Assembly (NCBI GenBank): GCA_902617285.1
Contig: CACMVZ010000003.1
Location: 45,005 to 109,004, forward strand
Origin: an uncultured Bacteroidota bacterium
GTDB taxonomy: Bacteria; Bacteroidota; Bacteroidia; Flavobacteriales; Flavobacteriaceae
Direction of reading: 5' to 3'
DNA length: 64,000 nucleotides
In this document: positions 1-8,410 of the stretch, in pieces
Numbering within the stretch: the stretch's first letter is position 1
Layout of the letters: each line of letters opens with the position of its first letter
Translations under genes and position numbers: made by a program
Notes under the pieces: generated by a model
What the model was told of the DNA's origin: nothing
Databases searched by the model: none
What the model saw: only the letters and a program-made list of their open reading frames with translations

Positions 1-1
1 C

Positions 2-877
2 AAGGCAGTAATTGACATGATTCACCCAATTAATCACAAGGTTCTTGATAGAGAGGCGCTTAATAAATTTAAGGGATCCAAGCTAAAGACAATCATCAAT
101 GGCTGGTTTATGGAAAATCCTAAAAATTGGCCACCAAATAATAATATATCTCCATTATTTATATCTTTTCATATTAATCCCTCAGCAGAGAGAGACCTAC
201 TAAAACCAGAATCATTAAACTATCTAAAACAATATGAACCTATTGGATGTAGAGACACTTATACTCAAAACCTACTTCAAAAAAACGGGATTAAATCATA
301 TCATTCATCTTGTATAACAACAACTTTTAACAGAGATAAATACATTACTAATAAAACTCAACCTGAAGGGGTTATTGTAATAGGGGCATTCGACAGACTA
401 AATCCGTCAATTGACTTTAGCTCAATATATAGGTTACTATTATCACTGATTAAATATCCAATACATAAACTTAAGTATCTCTTAAAGAAAGAATCTTTTG
501 AAAATCACTTACGTAATCAAAATATAGTAGTTAAGAGATACCAACAAATAACAAAAAGAAAAATTTCATCTCATAACCAAGGACTTAAGCTTGCTAACGA
601 CATGTTGAAAGAAATAGCTAAAAGTGAAATTATAATTACTTCCAGAATCCATGCTGCCTTACCTGCCTTAGCTATGGGTCTTAAGGTAATCTTTATTAAT
701 GAAGGATTAAGTCACAAGAATCATAAGACAAGAACAGCAGATGTAAATAAATTTTTTATGACTGTAAGTTTAGAAGAATTTTTTATGACTAATTTAGAGA
801 CCATACAAAAAAGGACTGACCATAAAGTATACTTCAAGAAAATCAAGGAAACAATAACTAAATTTATGAATGAATGA
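2..877 (+). CDS. polysaccharide pyruvyl transferase family protein (5' end outside window)
   Basis: The reading frame is open to the left edge of the window, and the ATG at 17 lies where this family already has its GD/E-containing N-terminal fold, so the gene is most likely cut by the window and the true start lies upstream. Visible hallmarks are a stretch reading IGCRDTYTQNLL followed by a C-terminal IITSRIHAALPALAMG segment (around residue 211 counted from the ATG at 17), which is the family's substrate-pocket region. Such enzymes transfer pyruvyl (ketal) groups to sugars of capsules or exopolysaccharides. The stop codon overlaps the start of purD by four bases (ATGA), so the two are probably translationally coupled. 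The substrate cannot be told from the sequence. Confidence 0.72.
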   Translation, partial: KAVIDMIHPINHKVLDREALNKFKGSKLKTIINGWFMENPKNWPPNNNISPLFISFHINPSAERDLLKPESLNYLKQYEPIGCRDTYTQNLLQKNGIKSYHSSCITTTFNRDKYITNKTQPEGVIVIGAFDRLNPSIDFSSIYRLLLSLIKYPIHKLKYLLKKESFENHLRNQNIVVKRYQQITKRKISSHNQGLKLANDMLKEIAKSEIIITSRIHAALPALAMGLKVIFINEGLSHKNHKTRTADVNKFFMTVSLEEFFMTNLETIQKRTDHKVYFKKIKETITKFMNE

Positions 878-2145
878 ATGTTTTGGTTTTAGGCTCAGGA
901 GGTAGAGAGCACGCGATAATCACAAGTTTTACAAATAGTAAATTAGTAAATAAAATTTATGCTCTTCCAGGTAATGGAGGAACCAGTACAATTGCTACAA
1001 ATATTCAAGGTGATGTAAATGACTTTAAAAAAATTAAAGAAGAAGTAATTAATAATAATATCTCTTTGGTCTTTGTCGGACCAGAGGACCCAATTGTAAA
1101 TGGTATATATAACTTTTTTAAATCAGACAATTTTTTAAAAAACATAAAAATTATTGCACCAAGCAAACTTGCAGGACAACTTGAGGGGAGTAAAGAATTT
1201 GCAAAAAAATTTATGGAGAGGTACAATATACCCACCGCTAAACATGGAGCTTTTACCAAAGAGAATATTGATCAATCTGATGCTTTTTTGGAAAGTATGA
1301 ACCCGCCATATGTTTTAAAAGCTGATGGCCTTGCAGCTGGTAAAGGAGTTTTAATTATTGATAATCTTCAGAATGCAAAAGACGAGCTAAGAAGTATGAT
1401 TTTAGATAAAAAATTTGGTGATTCATCATCAAAAGTTGTTATAGAGGAGTTTTTAGACGGAATAGAGTTGTCATGTTTTGTTCTTACTGACGGCAATACC
1501 TATAAAATACTTCCATTTGCTAAAGATTATAAAAAAATTGGAGAGGGAGACACTGGTTTAAACACTGGTGGAATGGGTGCAGTATCCCCTGTTCCTTTTT
1601 TAGATAATAAGTTCTTAGAAAAAATTGAAGAAAGAATTATAAAACCTACTATCCATGGAATAAAAAAAGAAAACATGGAATATATGGGAGTTGTTTTTAT
1701 TGGGTTAATTAAAGTTGGCCAAGATCCTTATGTAATAGAATATAATGTCAGAATGGGTGACCCTGAAACTGAAGTTGTTTTTCCAAGAATAAAAAATGAT
1801 CTTTTGGATCTTTTTAATTCAATGGGTTCAACTGAGTTTGAAGATGTAAAATTACAAATTGAAGACAGACATGCTGCTACAATAATAATGGTATCAGGCG
1901 GATACCCTCTGGATTATGAAAAAAATAAAATAATTTCAGGTTTAACCGAAGAAACAGACTCCATAATTTTTCACGCTGGAACAAAAAAAGTTGACGATAA
2001 TTTTCTAACTAATGGAGGAAGGGTTATCGCAGTAACATCTCTTTCGGAAAACTATAAGGATGCAGTAAAATCATCTTATGATCAGATAAAAAAAATAAGC
2101 TTTGACCAAGCTTACTTCAGAAAAGACATAGGTTTTGATTTATAG
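874..2145 (+). CDS. purD: phosphoribosylamine--glycine ligase (GARS)
   Basis: PurD joins phosphoribosylamine and glycine with ATP to give GAR, the second step of de novo purine synthesis, in the cytoplasm. The 423-residue length matches the monofunctional enzyme. The N-terminal motif GSGGREHA (residues 7-14), the ATP-grasp loop KADGLAAGKGV (about 148-158) and the NVRMGDPETE segment (about 290) that carries metal and substrate contacts are all intact. The start overlaps the upstream pyruvyl-transferase-like gene by four bases. The 3' end overlaps the convergent small membrane-protein gene by six bases. Nothing looks degraded, and assignment is firm. Confidence 0.97.
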   Translation: MNVLVLGSGGREHAIITSFTNSKLVNKIYALPGNGGTSTIATNIQGDVNDFKKIKEEVINNNISLVFVGPEDPIVNGIYNFFKSDNFLKNIKIIAPSKLAGQLEGSKEFAKKFMERYNIPTAKHGAFTKENIDQSDAFLESMNPPYVLKADGLAAGKGVLIIDNLQNAKDELRSMILDKKFGDSSSKVVIEEFLDGIELSCFVLTDGNTYKILPFAKDYKKIGEGDTGLNTGGMGAVSPVPFLDNKFLEKIEERIIKPTIHGIKKENMEYMGVVFIGLIKVGQDPYVIEYNVRMGDPETEVVFPRIKNDLLDLFNSMGSTEFEDVKLQIEDRHAATIIMVSGGYPLDYEKNKIISGLTEETDSIIFHAGTKKVDDNFLTNGGRVIAVTSLSENYKDAVKSSYDQIKKISFDQAYFRKDIGFDL

Positions 2146-2370
2146 AAAAGAATGAGAAGTAACATCCTTATCTTCTTCTCCATTGTCATCGAACTCTTTT
2201 AACTTTTTAATCCAGTATGCAGCTCCAATTATACCAATTAATATAAATGTCCAAGTCACAATATTTGCTATATACCAATTATCATATTGAATAGTTCTCA
2301 ATAAATCAAAAGGGAAGAAAAGAATTTCTTCAAAAAGCCAAGCTACGGAATAAAAAAAGTCTTTTACCAT
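2140..2370 (-). CDS. small membrane protein, DUF6341-like
   Basis: A 76-residue protein starting at the ATG at 2370 (MVKDFFYSVAW). The frame can be extended to 2421, but the extra 17 residues would overlap the start of the opposing gene and look non-coding. There is one clear membrane segment in the middle (IANIVTWTFILIGIIGAAYWI) and an acidic C-terminal tail (KEFDDNGEEDKD). The pattern LFEEILFFPFD before the membrane segment is what I recall from DUF6341, a short family found almost only in Bacteroidota next to DUF6427 and DUF4254 genes, as here. Function unknown; probably an inner-membrane accessory protein. Confidence 0.7.
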   Translation of the reverse strand: MVKDFFYSVAWLFEEILFFPFDLLRTIQYDNWYIANIVTWTFILIGIIGAAYWIKKLKEFDDNGEEDKDVTSHSFL

Positions 2371-2405
2371 AATTAAATTATTACTCAAAATTAATACATT
2401 GAAAT

Positions 2406-3353
2406 ATGTTTGCAAAGACATTTGAAAAATTTTCTTACACTTCAGTTGGTATATCTACATTTCTTCTTTTAGGAATTTCATATTACTATACAACTCTGGA
2501 TATAAATTGGTCATTATTTGAATCAAAAATTATTAACGGAATATTAATTTTCGGAGCTTTAATGCTATCCAATTATGCAATAGACACAGTTACTAGACAG
2601 TTAACTATAGAAAGGTCAAACAGGAATGCATACCATTTATTATTATATCCACTAACTGTTATGAGTTATCCAGTTGAGTCTATTGACATGAGATTTATAT
2701 TGTCATCAGCAGCTATATGGGCAGCTTGGAGAAATGTAAGAATATTTTTTGAACTCACAGATAATACAAAAAAAATTAAAAGATTGTTTGATGCCTCTGT
2801 ACTTCTTAGTTTCTCTTCATTAATAATTGTTGAAAACCTAATCATTTTTGCATACCCCATACTGGCTTTAGTTACTTCAAACATTTCGAGAGACTTTAAA
2901 CATTATATAATAATTTTTATGACCCCAATCATTATTTTACCATCAGGATATGTGCTTTTTTCTTTTTTATCTTTAGAGAGCTACTTATTAAGTTCATACT
3001 TCTTTGGAGATCAACTTCAAATGCTTGATGAGTTTAAATTTATTCTACCGGCTTCTTACATCCCGGTATCAATTGTCTTTGTATTATATATCATTTCACT
3101 TATAATTAAATTCTCTAGAAAGATTAGCTTACAAAGAAGAATTCTAGATTTTGTTGGTGTTGTTTTTTTTATATCAACATCCTACTTTTTTTCTATGAAT
3201 CAGCAACTCAGCGGATCAGAATTTCATTATTTATCTCTTATACTAGTTTACTTTATATCTCAAATTTTTGTAAAAAAAATAAAGAGTTCATATGTAAACT
3301 TTATCTTTATAGTCTTAATTGCATCGATAGTAACTTTTAACTTTTTAATATGA
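2406..3353 (+). CDS. polytopic membrane protein, DUF6427-like
   Basis: A 315-residue integral membrane protein with about eight to nine hydrophobic segments and short loops, and no soluble domain. The length, the NYAIDTVTRQLTIERSN-type loop near residue 58 and the position beside DUF6341 and DUF4254 genes fit DUF6427, an uncharacterised Bacteroidota membrane family. It is divergent from the DUF6341-like gene and its stop overlaps the next start by four bases, so it is the first gene of an operon with the DUF4254 and glycosyltransferase family 9 genes. That context suggests a role in cell-envelope glycan or lipid assembly, which is inference only. Confidence 0.7.
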   Translation: MFAKTFEKFSYTSVGISTFLLLGISYYYTTLDINWSLFESKIINGILIFGALMLSNYAIDTVTRQLTIERSNRNAYHLLLYPLTVMSYPVESIDMRFILSSAAIWAAWRNVRIFFELTDNTKKIKRLFDASVLLSFSSLIIVENLIIFAYPILALVTSNISRDFKHYIIIFMTPIIILPSGYVLFSFLSLESYLLSSYFFGDQLQMLDEFKFILPASYIPVSIVFVLYIISLIIKFSRKISLQRRILDFVGVVFFISTSYFFSMNQQLSGSEFHYLSLILVYFISQIFVKKIKSSYVNFIFIVLIASIVTFNFLI

Positions 3354-3967
3354 CAAAAACCGCAATAAGCTCTCTTGCTATAAAAGTATTTGAAAAATCT
3401 GTAGATGATTATCACGTTTACGATGACATATACAGGTCAGCTTCTAATCCATATGACAAAAAAGATTTTGAACACTTGCTGTATGAAAAGAACTGGATTG
3501 ATTCTGTCCAGTGGCATTATGAAGACATTATAAGAGATCCTGATATAGACCCAAGCGAAGGTATGAGCCTTAAAAGACTTATCGATAGCTCCAACCAAAA
3601 TAGAACAGAGATGGTAGAATATATCGATTCCTATTTTTTAAAATTATATTCTAATGTTAGTCCAAAACCTGATGCAAAGGTAAATACAGAGAGTCCTGCA
3701 TGGGCCCTTGATAGACTTTCGATTTTAATTTTAAAAATATATCATATGAAAGAAGAATCCATAAGAGAAGATGTAAGTGAGCAGCACAGAACTACATGTA
3801 ATGAAAAACTACAAGTTCTTCTTGAACAACAAAAAGATTTGTCAGAATCTATAGATCAACTGCTTGAAGATTTGTCAAAAGGTGAAAAGAAAATGAAGGT
3901 TTATAAGCAAATGAAAATGTACAATGACGAAACTTTAAACCCAGTTCTTTATAAAAAAGATGAATAA
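3350..3967 (+). CDS. DUF4254 domain-containing protein
   Basis: A 205-residue soluble, acidic, mainly helical protein. The conserved core of DUF4254 is readable: WHYEDIIRDP (about residues 55-64), then LKRLIDSSNQNR and VEYID. No signal peptide or membrane segment is present, so it should be cytoplasmic. The family has no established activity, but in Bacteroidota it is regularly encoded just before a heptosyltransferase-like glycosyltransferase, exactly as here, where the two genes overlap by eight bases. A helper role in LPS core assembly is a reasonable guess but not shown by the sequence. Confidence 0.82.
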   Translation: MTKTAISSLAIKVFEKSVDDYHVYDDIYRSASNPYDKKDFEHLLYEKNWIDSVQWHYEDIIRDPDIDPSEGMSLKRLIDSSNQNRTEMVEYIDSYFLKLYSNVSPKPDAKVNTESPAWALDRLSILILKIYHMKEESIREDVSEQHRTTCNEKLQVLLEQQKDLSESIDQLLEDLSKGEKKMKVYKQMKMYNDETLNPVLYKKDE

Positions 3968-5027
3968 AAAAAGTGATAGACCGATTTTGGTTTATAGATT
4001 TTCTTCACTAGGTGATATAGCAATGACAGTGCCGGTGTTAAGATCATTTTTCAATTCATATCCTAACCAAAAAATTGTTTTTGTCTCAAGACCATACGCA
4101 TCTCCGTTGTTTGAAGAATTCGATAACTTAGAATTTATACCTATTGATTTTAATAATAATTATAAAGGACTTGGAGGCCTATTTAGTCTTTTTAGCAAAC
4201 TCTATGGAAAAAGAGTAAAAGCAGTGGTTGATCTTCATGGAGTTTTAAGGACAAAAATTTTAAATCTACTTTTTAGATTAACATTTACAAAAGTTAAGTC
4301 AATAGACAAGGGTAGGGCTGAGAGAAAAAAATTGATAAGAAAAAAAAATAAAATATTTAAACCCTTGACTCAGGTTCACTACAAATACTCTGATGTTTTT
4401 AGAGGAATTGGCTTCCCAATTGATTTGAGTAATCACGAGTATCCAATAAAACCCTTTTTAAATAAAGAGACTATAGAACAAGAAATATTATCAAAAAATC
4501 CTAACAAAAAAATAATTGGTATTGCACCTTTTGCAGCTCATCAAGGAAAAAGTTATCCTTTGGATTTGATGCAAAAGGTAATCGCATATCTTCAGAAAGA
4601 TTATATAATTTATTTATTTGGTGGCGGAAATGATAACTTAAAACAACTTAACATATGGGAAAATGTATATGAAAATGTAATTGACCTATCAAACAAACTT
4701 AACCTAGAGCAACAAATTAATATCATTAATTATATAGACCTAATGATATCTATGGACTCTGCTAATGGACATCTTGCAGCAAATTATAATATTCCAGTTT
4801 TAACATTGTGGGGAATGACTCATCCATTCTGTGGATTTATGCCATTTGATCAACCGCAAGAAAACTCAATCACTTTAGACAGGAATCACTTTCCTTGTAT
4901 TCCAACATCAATTTTTGGTAATAAAATACCAAAAGGTTATGAAAATGCTTTTAGAACAATTGATCCAAAAATAGTTATTGAAAAGGCGTTAGACATTTTA
5001 TCTACAACTACACTTCGTCATAGTTAA
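3960..5027 (+). CDS. glycosyltransferase family 9 (LPS heptosyltransferase-like)
   Basis: A 355-residue GT-B enzyme resembling RfaF/WaaF ADP-heptose:LPS heptosyltransferases. The N-terminus carries the typical YRFSSLGDIAMTVPVLRSF segment (about 12-30), and the C-terminal nucleotide-sugar site reads SMDSANGHLAA followed by PVLTLWGMTHP (about 263-290). It would add a sugar to the LPS inner core at the cytoplasmic face of the inner membrane. The gene begins inside the end of the DUF4254 gene (eight-base overlap) and its 3' end overlaps the convergent ferredoxin gene by 20 bases. The donor and acceptor are not determinable. Confidence 0.88.
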   Translation: MNKKSDRPILVYRFSSLGDIAMTVPVLRSFFNSYPNQKIVFVSRPYASPLFEEFDNLEFIPIDFNNNYKGLGGLFSLFSKLYGKRVKAVVDLHGVLRTKILNLLFRLTFTKVKSIDKGRAERKKLIRKKNKIFKPLTQVHYKYSDVFRGIGFPIDLSNHEYPIKPFLNKETIEQEILSKNPNKKIIGIAPFAAHQGKSYPLDLMQKVIAYLQKDYIIYLFGGGNDNLKQLNIWENVYENVIDLSNKLNLEQQINIINYIDLMISMDSANGHLAANYNIPVLTLWGMTHPFCGFMPFDQPQENSITLDRNHFPCIPTSIFGNKIPKGYENAFRTIDPKIVIEKALDILSTTTLRHS

Positions 5028-5289
5028 CCTCAACTTCATCTGATGTAGGTCGAGCTTGACAAGAAAGGATATAGCCATCTTCAACCTCATCATCAGTCAA
5101 AATCTGGTTATTATCCATTTTTACAGAACCTTTATTAAGCTTTGCAAGACAAGTACTACATATACCCCCTTGACATGAGTATGGAGCATCAATATCATTT
5201 TCAAGAGCAAGTTCTAATATTGTTTTGTCATCTTTCATCTCAAGATTATACTCAATATCATCACAGATAATTTTAACTTTTTTTGACAT
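5008..5289 (-). CDS. plant-type [2Fe-2S] ferredoxin
   Basis: A 93-residue free-standing ferredoxin. The cluster ligands are Cys39, Cys44, Cys47 and Cys77, in the arrangement C-x4-C-x2-C-x29-C of plant-type 2Fe-2S proteins, with the usual SCQGGICSTC loop. It closely resembles the C-terminal ferredoxin domain of PaaE-type oxidoreductases but is encoded alone, without a reductase partner in the window. It therefore would carry single electrons to an unknown partner in the cytoplasm. The gene is divergent from the bactofilin gene, with a 21-base perfect inverted repeat between them. Confidence 0.9.
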   Translation of the reverse strand: MSKKVKIICDDIEYNLEMKDDKTILELALENDIDAPYSCQGGICSTCLAKLNKGSVKMDNNQILTDDEVEDGYILSCQARPTSDEVEVNYDEV

Positions 5290-5328
5290 ATCAATATTTT
5301 TGTTAGGGCAATAATAATAATAAATTCG

Positions 5329-5349
5329 ATATTTATTTCAAATAAATAT
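5329..5349. promoter_or_regulatory. 21-bp perfect dyad in divergent ferredoxin/bactofilin promoter region
   Basis: Two 10-base arms, ATATTTATTT and AAATAAATAT, flank a single C. The dyad lies 40 bases from the ferredoxin start and 29 bases from the bactofilin start. It could be an operator acting on one or both genes. The arms contain only A and T, so chance in this AT-rich genome is a real alternative. Confidence 0.3.
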
Positions 5350-5377
5350 TGTAATTTACTGACCCAATTTTTAAAAA

Positions 5378-5779
5378 ATGAAAAATTATAACAATTCGGC
5401 AAGCTGTTGTATTCTAGAAAAAGACAGTTCCTTTAAAGGAGAGTTCAAGTCTGAATGTGACTTCAGGGTAGACGGCAACTTTGAAGGATCTATTGAAACA
5501 AATGGAAAAGTAGTAATAGGCAAAAACGGTCGCATTGAGGGGACTGTAGTGTGCTCTTCCGCTGATATTGAAGGCGCTATAAATGGCACTATTCATGTAG
5601 AAGACTTATTATCAATAAGATCAACAGGAGAAGTCACAGGAGATGTTGTTATGTCTAAGCTAGTTGTTGAGTCTGGAGCTATTTTCAACGCTAAATCTTC
5701 AATGAAAGATGAAAACGCAGAAGACTCGTCTATAAAGAATATATCAAACTTCAAAGAAGCTCGTGAAAAAACAGCCTAA
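5378..5779 (+). CDS. bactofilin (polymer-forming cytoskeletal protein)
   Basis: A 133-residue bactofilin. The core (about residues 15-105) is a right-handed beta-helix of short repeats with alternating glycines and hydrophobics, such as DFRVDGNFEGSIETNGKVVIG and later IEGTVVCSSADIEGAINGT, framed by polar tails, with no signal peptide. Bactofilins self-assemble into nucleotide-independent filaments that scaffold envelope or shape-determining machinery. The downstream atpZ begins 17 bases before this stop, so both are on one transcript; bactofilin followed by atpZ and the atp operon is a conserved arrangement in flavobacteria. Confidence 0.93.
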   Translation: MKNYNNSASCCILEKDSSFKGEFKSECDFRVDGNFEGSIETNGKVVIGKNGRIEGTVVCSSADIEGAINGTIHVEDLLSIRSTGEVTGDVVMSKLVVESGAIFNAKSSMKDENAEDSSIKNISNFKEAREKTA

Positions 5780-5966
5780 ACCTTGGATAATTCTTTCAGG
5801 TTTAGTTTTTCAAATTGCAGCCGTAATGTACCTTTTAATTAGAACCGGAACATGGGCTGATTCATATTTTCAAAATCAATCTAATCATTACACTTTGGGG
5901 CTATCAGTCCTAGGTGTAATTCTTATAATTTTTTTGATTCTTTCACAGACAAAAAATTTAAAATAA
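5763..5966 (+). CDS. atpZ: AtpZ/AtpI family protein
   Basis: A 67-residue protein with two membrane segments (about residues 8-26 and 43-60), starting with GTG at 5763 inside the bactofilin gene; no ATG fits. Its position right before atpB and the PWIILSGLVFQIAAVMYL first helix fit the AtpZ/AtpI group, whose members help assemble the c-ring or supply magnesium/calcium to the Fo sector. It is very short and has little sequence to identify it further. The 88-base gap before atpB holds a likely promoter, so atpBEFHAG may also be transcribed separately. Confidence 0.75.
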   Translation: MKKQPKPWIILSGLVFQIAAVMYLLIRTGTWADSYFQNQSNHYTLGLSVLGVILIIFLILSQTKNLK

Positions 5967-6015
5967 CTTTTTAAACTTTGACCTCAAATGATTTTATAAA
6001 TATGTATTTATATCT

Positions 6016-6023
6016 TACATTTG
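6016..6023 (+). promoter_or_regulatory. candidate -7 element upstream of atpB
   Basis: TACATTTG matches the Bacteroidota -7 consensus TAnnTTTG and lies 31 bases before the atpB start. The expected -33 TTTG about 19 bases upstream is only TTTT (5992-5995), so the call is moderate. Confidence 0.35.
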
Positions 6024-6054
6024 TCGCGCAAAACTTAATCTACTTAGTTTAAGC

Positions 6055-7125
6055 ATGGTATACAAGATAAGCAGATCTTTTTTTCTATTATTAATGCTAG
6101 TTTATGCGTCTTTTGGTTACGCTTTAGAAGAAGAGAAAGAACAGACTCTGCAAGAAGAAATTACGGAATATATCTATCACCATGTTCAAGACTCACATGA
6201 CTTTTCTCTTTTTTCTACAAAAGATAAATATACTGGAGAAAAAAAGTACTACGGATTTCCTTTACCGGTAATCCTTATAGACGATGGGGTTAAATTTTTT
6301 ATGTCCTCCAAACTTGACCATGGTAAAAAAGTTGTTGAGTCGTCGGGAAAATATTACAAACTGTATCATGGAAAGATATATGAAACTGATTCAGAGGGAT
6401 ATATTTCTTATGATGAAAACGGTAAGGTAACAAATGCAAGACCTTTAGATCTTTCAATTACTAAAAGTGTTTTTTCAATATTATTAGTATCAATACTTAT
6501 GTTCTATCTGTTTAGATCACTTGCAAGGTCATATAATGATAATAATCAAATTGCTAAAGGTGTTGGAAGGTTTTTTGAGCCAATTGTAATTTACATAAGA
6601 GATGAAATTGCAATACCTAGTATAGGCGAAGAAAAGCATAAAAAGTATATGTCTTTTTTGCTTACCCTCTTCTTTTTTATCTGGTTTTTAAATCTTTTAG
6701 GATTAAGTCCTCTTGGAGTTAATGCTACAGGAAACATAGCAGTAACATTTGGATTAGCTCTTGTGACTTTTTTAATTACAAACCTTACTGCAAATAAAAC
6801 TTATTGGAAACATATTTTTTGGATGCCGGGTGTACCAGTATGGTTAAAACCACTTTTGGCTCCTATTGAACTTTTAGGTGTATTTATAAAACCTTTTTCT
6901 CTGATGATAAGGTTATATGCAAATATACTTGCAGGTCATATTGTATTATATAGCTTAATCGGACTAATATTTATTTTTAAAAATCTGGTTGGATCAAGTC
7001 TATCACTTGTCCTAGTGTTCTTCATTTCAATTATCGAAGTACTGGTTGCATTATTGCAGGCGTATATTTTTACCCTTCTATCTGCCTTATATTTTGGTTT
7101 TGCAGTTCAAGAGGACGATCATTAA
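6055..7125 (+). CDS. atpB: F1Fo ATP synthase subunit a
   Basis: Subunit a forms the proton half-channels beside the c-ring. The 356-residue protein has the long N-terminal extension with a cleavable-looking signal (about residues 1-23) and a roughly 110-residue periplasmic region that is typical of Bacteroidota. The channel region follows in the C-terminal half, with the essential arginine at Arg286 in SLMIRLYANILAGH. It heads the atpBEFHAG cluster. Confidence 0.96.
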   Translation: MVYKISRSFFLLLMLVYASFGYALEEEKEQTLQEEITEYIYHHVQDSHDFSLFSTKDKYTGEKKYYGFPLPVILIDDGVKFFMSSKLDHGKKVVESSGKYYKLYHGKIYETDSEGYISYDENGKVTNARPLDLSITKSVFSILLVSILMFYLFRSLARSYNDNNQIAKGVGRFFEPIVIYIRDEIAIPSIGEEKHKKYMSFLLTLFFFIWFLNLLGLSPLGVNATGNIAVTFGLALVTFLITNLTANKTYWKHIFWMPGVPVWLKPLLAPIELLGVFIKPFSLMIRLYANILAGHIVLYSLIGLIFIFKNLVGSSLSLVLVFFISIIEVLVALLQAYIFTLLSALYFGFAVQEDDH

Positions 7126-7157
7126 TTAAACTAAATGTATAACTTAAATTTATAAAA

Positions 7158-7352
7158 ATGGAAATACCAAAAATAGTCGGAGCAGGACTAGTAATTATCG
7201 GAACAGGAATCGGGATCGGTCTTATCGGTCGTGGTGCAATGGATGCAATAGGAAGACAACCTGATGCATCAAACAAAATTCTTGTAGCTGCGATTGTAAT
7301 TGCGGCTCTTGTTGAGGGAATTGCTTTTGCTGCATTGTTTGCTGTTAACTAA
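7158..7352 (+). CDS. atpE: F1Fo ATP synthase subunit c
   Basis: A 64-residue two-helix hairpin forming the rotor ring. The first helix carries the glycine-rich packing motif GTGIGIGLIGRG, the loop is GRQPDAS, and the ion-carrying carboxylate is Glu53 in ALVEGIAF. The residue after Glu53 is Gly, not Ser/Thr, and there is no Gln at the usual first-helix site, so the sequence reads as a proton-type rather than a sodium-type ring. It sits 32 bases after atpB and 12 bases before atpF. Confidence 0.96.
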   Translation: MEIPKIVGAGLVIIGTGIGIGLIGRGAMDAIGRQPDASNKILVAAIVIAALVEGIAFAALFAVN

Positions 7353-7364
7353 TAAAACCAACTT

Positions 7365-7862
7365 ATGGAAAAGTTAATAAGCGAATTTTCTTCTGGTCTT
7401 TTTTTCTGGCAGACTATAATATTTGTCACACTAATTTTCTTATTAAGAAAATATGCGTGGAAACCTATATTGGATACTGTTAACGAGAGAGAAAAATCTA
7501 TAAGAGACTCTTTAAACTCTGCTAAGGAGGCTAAAAAAGAAATGGAGAATCTTCAAGCAGAGAACAAAAAGATTCTTCAAGAAGCAAGGGCAGAAAGTGA
7601 TGCAATGATAAATCAGGCAAAACAGTCTGGAAAAGAGCTTGTTGAGAAGGCTAAATCTGATGCTAGATCTGAGGCAGAAAACATTTTAGCACAGGCCAGA
7701 TCTTCTATTGAAAATGAGAAAAGAGCAGCGATGAATGAAATTAAAAATCAAGTTGCTGATCTTTCGATTGACATTGCCTCAAAAGTTCTAGAGCAAGAGC
7801 TTGATAAAGATAAAAATCATCAAGAATACATAGATAAGCTTTTAAATGAAAAAAAGTTTTAA
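7365..7862 (+). CDS. atpF: F1Fo ATP synthase subunit b
   Basis: A 165-residue peripheral-stalk subunit: one N-terminal membrane helix (about residues 10-28, FFWQTIIFVTLIFLLRKYAW) followed by a long charged, Ala/Glu/Lys-rich helix that forms the dimeric coiled-coil stator. The conserved KPI motif after the membrane helix is present. It connects subunit a to the F1 head through AtpH, which is encoded nine bases downstream. Confidence 0.94.
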   Translation: MEKLISEFSSGLFFWQTIIFVTLIFLLRKYAWKPILDTVNEREKSIRDSLNSAKEAKKEMENLQAENKKILQEARAESDAMINQAKQSGKELVEKAKSDARSEAENILAQARSSIENEKRAAMNEIKNQVADLSIDIASKVLEQELDKDKNHQEYIDKLLNEKKF

Positions 7863-7871
7863 CTAAATAAT

Positions 7872-8408
7872 ATGAGTATCGGAACAACATCTAAAAGATA
7901 TGCAAAAGCTTTGATCCTTCATTCAATTGATCAAGGTAAACTCGATATGTTGTTCGAAGAAATATTATCCTTATCAAACATTTTAGAAGATTCCGAGGAA
8001 TTAAAAGATTTTATATCAAATCCTACAATTTCAAAGGATCATAAAAAATCCTTACTTGACGATATAACTGGCAATTCTTTGCCCAATATTTCAATTTTAT
8101 TTAATCTATTATCAACAAATAATAGAATAGATATAATTCTTAGTGTATGTTCTGCCTTTGTCAAGCTTTATTATGACTATAAAAATATAATCGAGGTTAT
8201 AGTAACAACTCCAATCGAAATTTCAGATGAAGTTGAATCAAAAATTAAGAAGTATGTGTCTTCAGTCAAAAACGGTGAAATTAAATTGACAAAAAAGAAA
8301 GATGAAAGCCTGATCGCAGGTTTTACTCTTGACTTTGACAATACTAGATTAGACGCAAGTATTAGAAAAAGACTGAACATGATGAAAAAACAACTCAAAA
8401 CAAATTAA
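7872..8408 (+). CDS. atpH: F1Fo ATP synthase subunit delta
   Basis: A 178-residue delta subunit that tethers the alpha subunits to the b stalk. The N-terminus has the family's TSKRYAKALI helix, the middle the FISNPTI motif, and the C-terminal region has the conserved V(T/S)TPIEIS and LIAGFTL segments. Length and position between atpF and atpA are standard, except that a small lipoprotein gene separates it from atpA. Confidence 0.93.
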   Translation: MSIGTTSKRYAKALILHSIDQGKLDMLFEEILSLSNILEDSEELKDFISNPTISKDHKKSLLDDITGNSLPNISILFNLLSTNNRIDIILSVCSAFVKLYYDYKNIIEVIVTTPIEISDEVESKIKKYVSSVKNGEIKLTKKKDESLIAGFTLDFDNTRLDASIRKRLNMMKKQLKTN

Positions 8409-8410
8409 AA

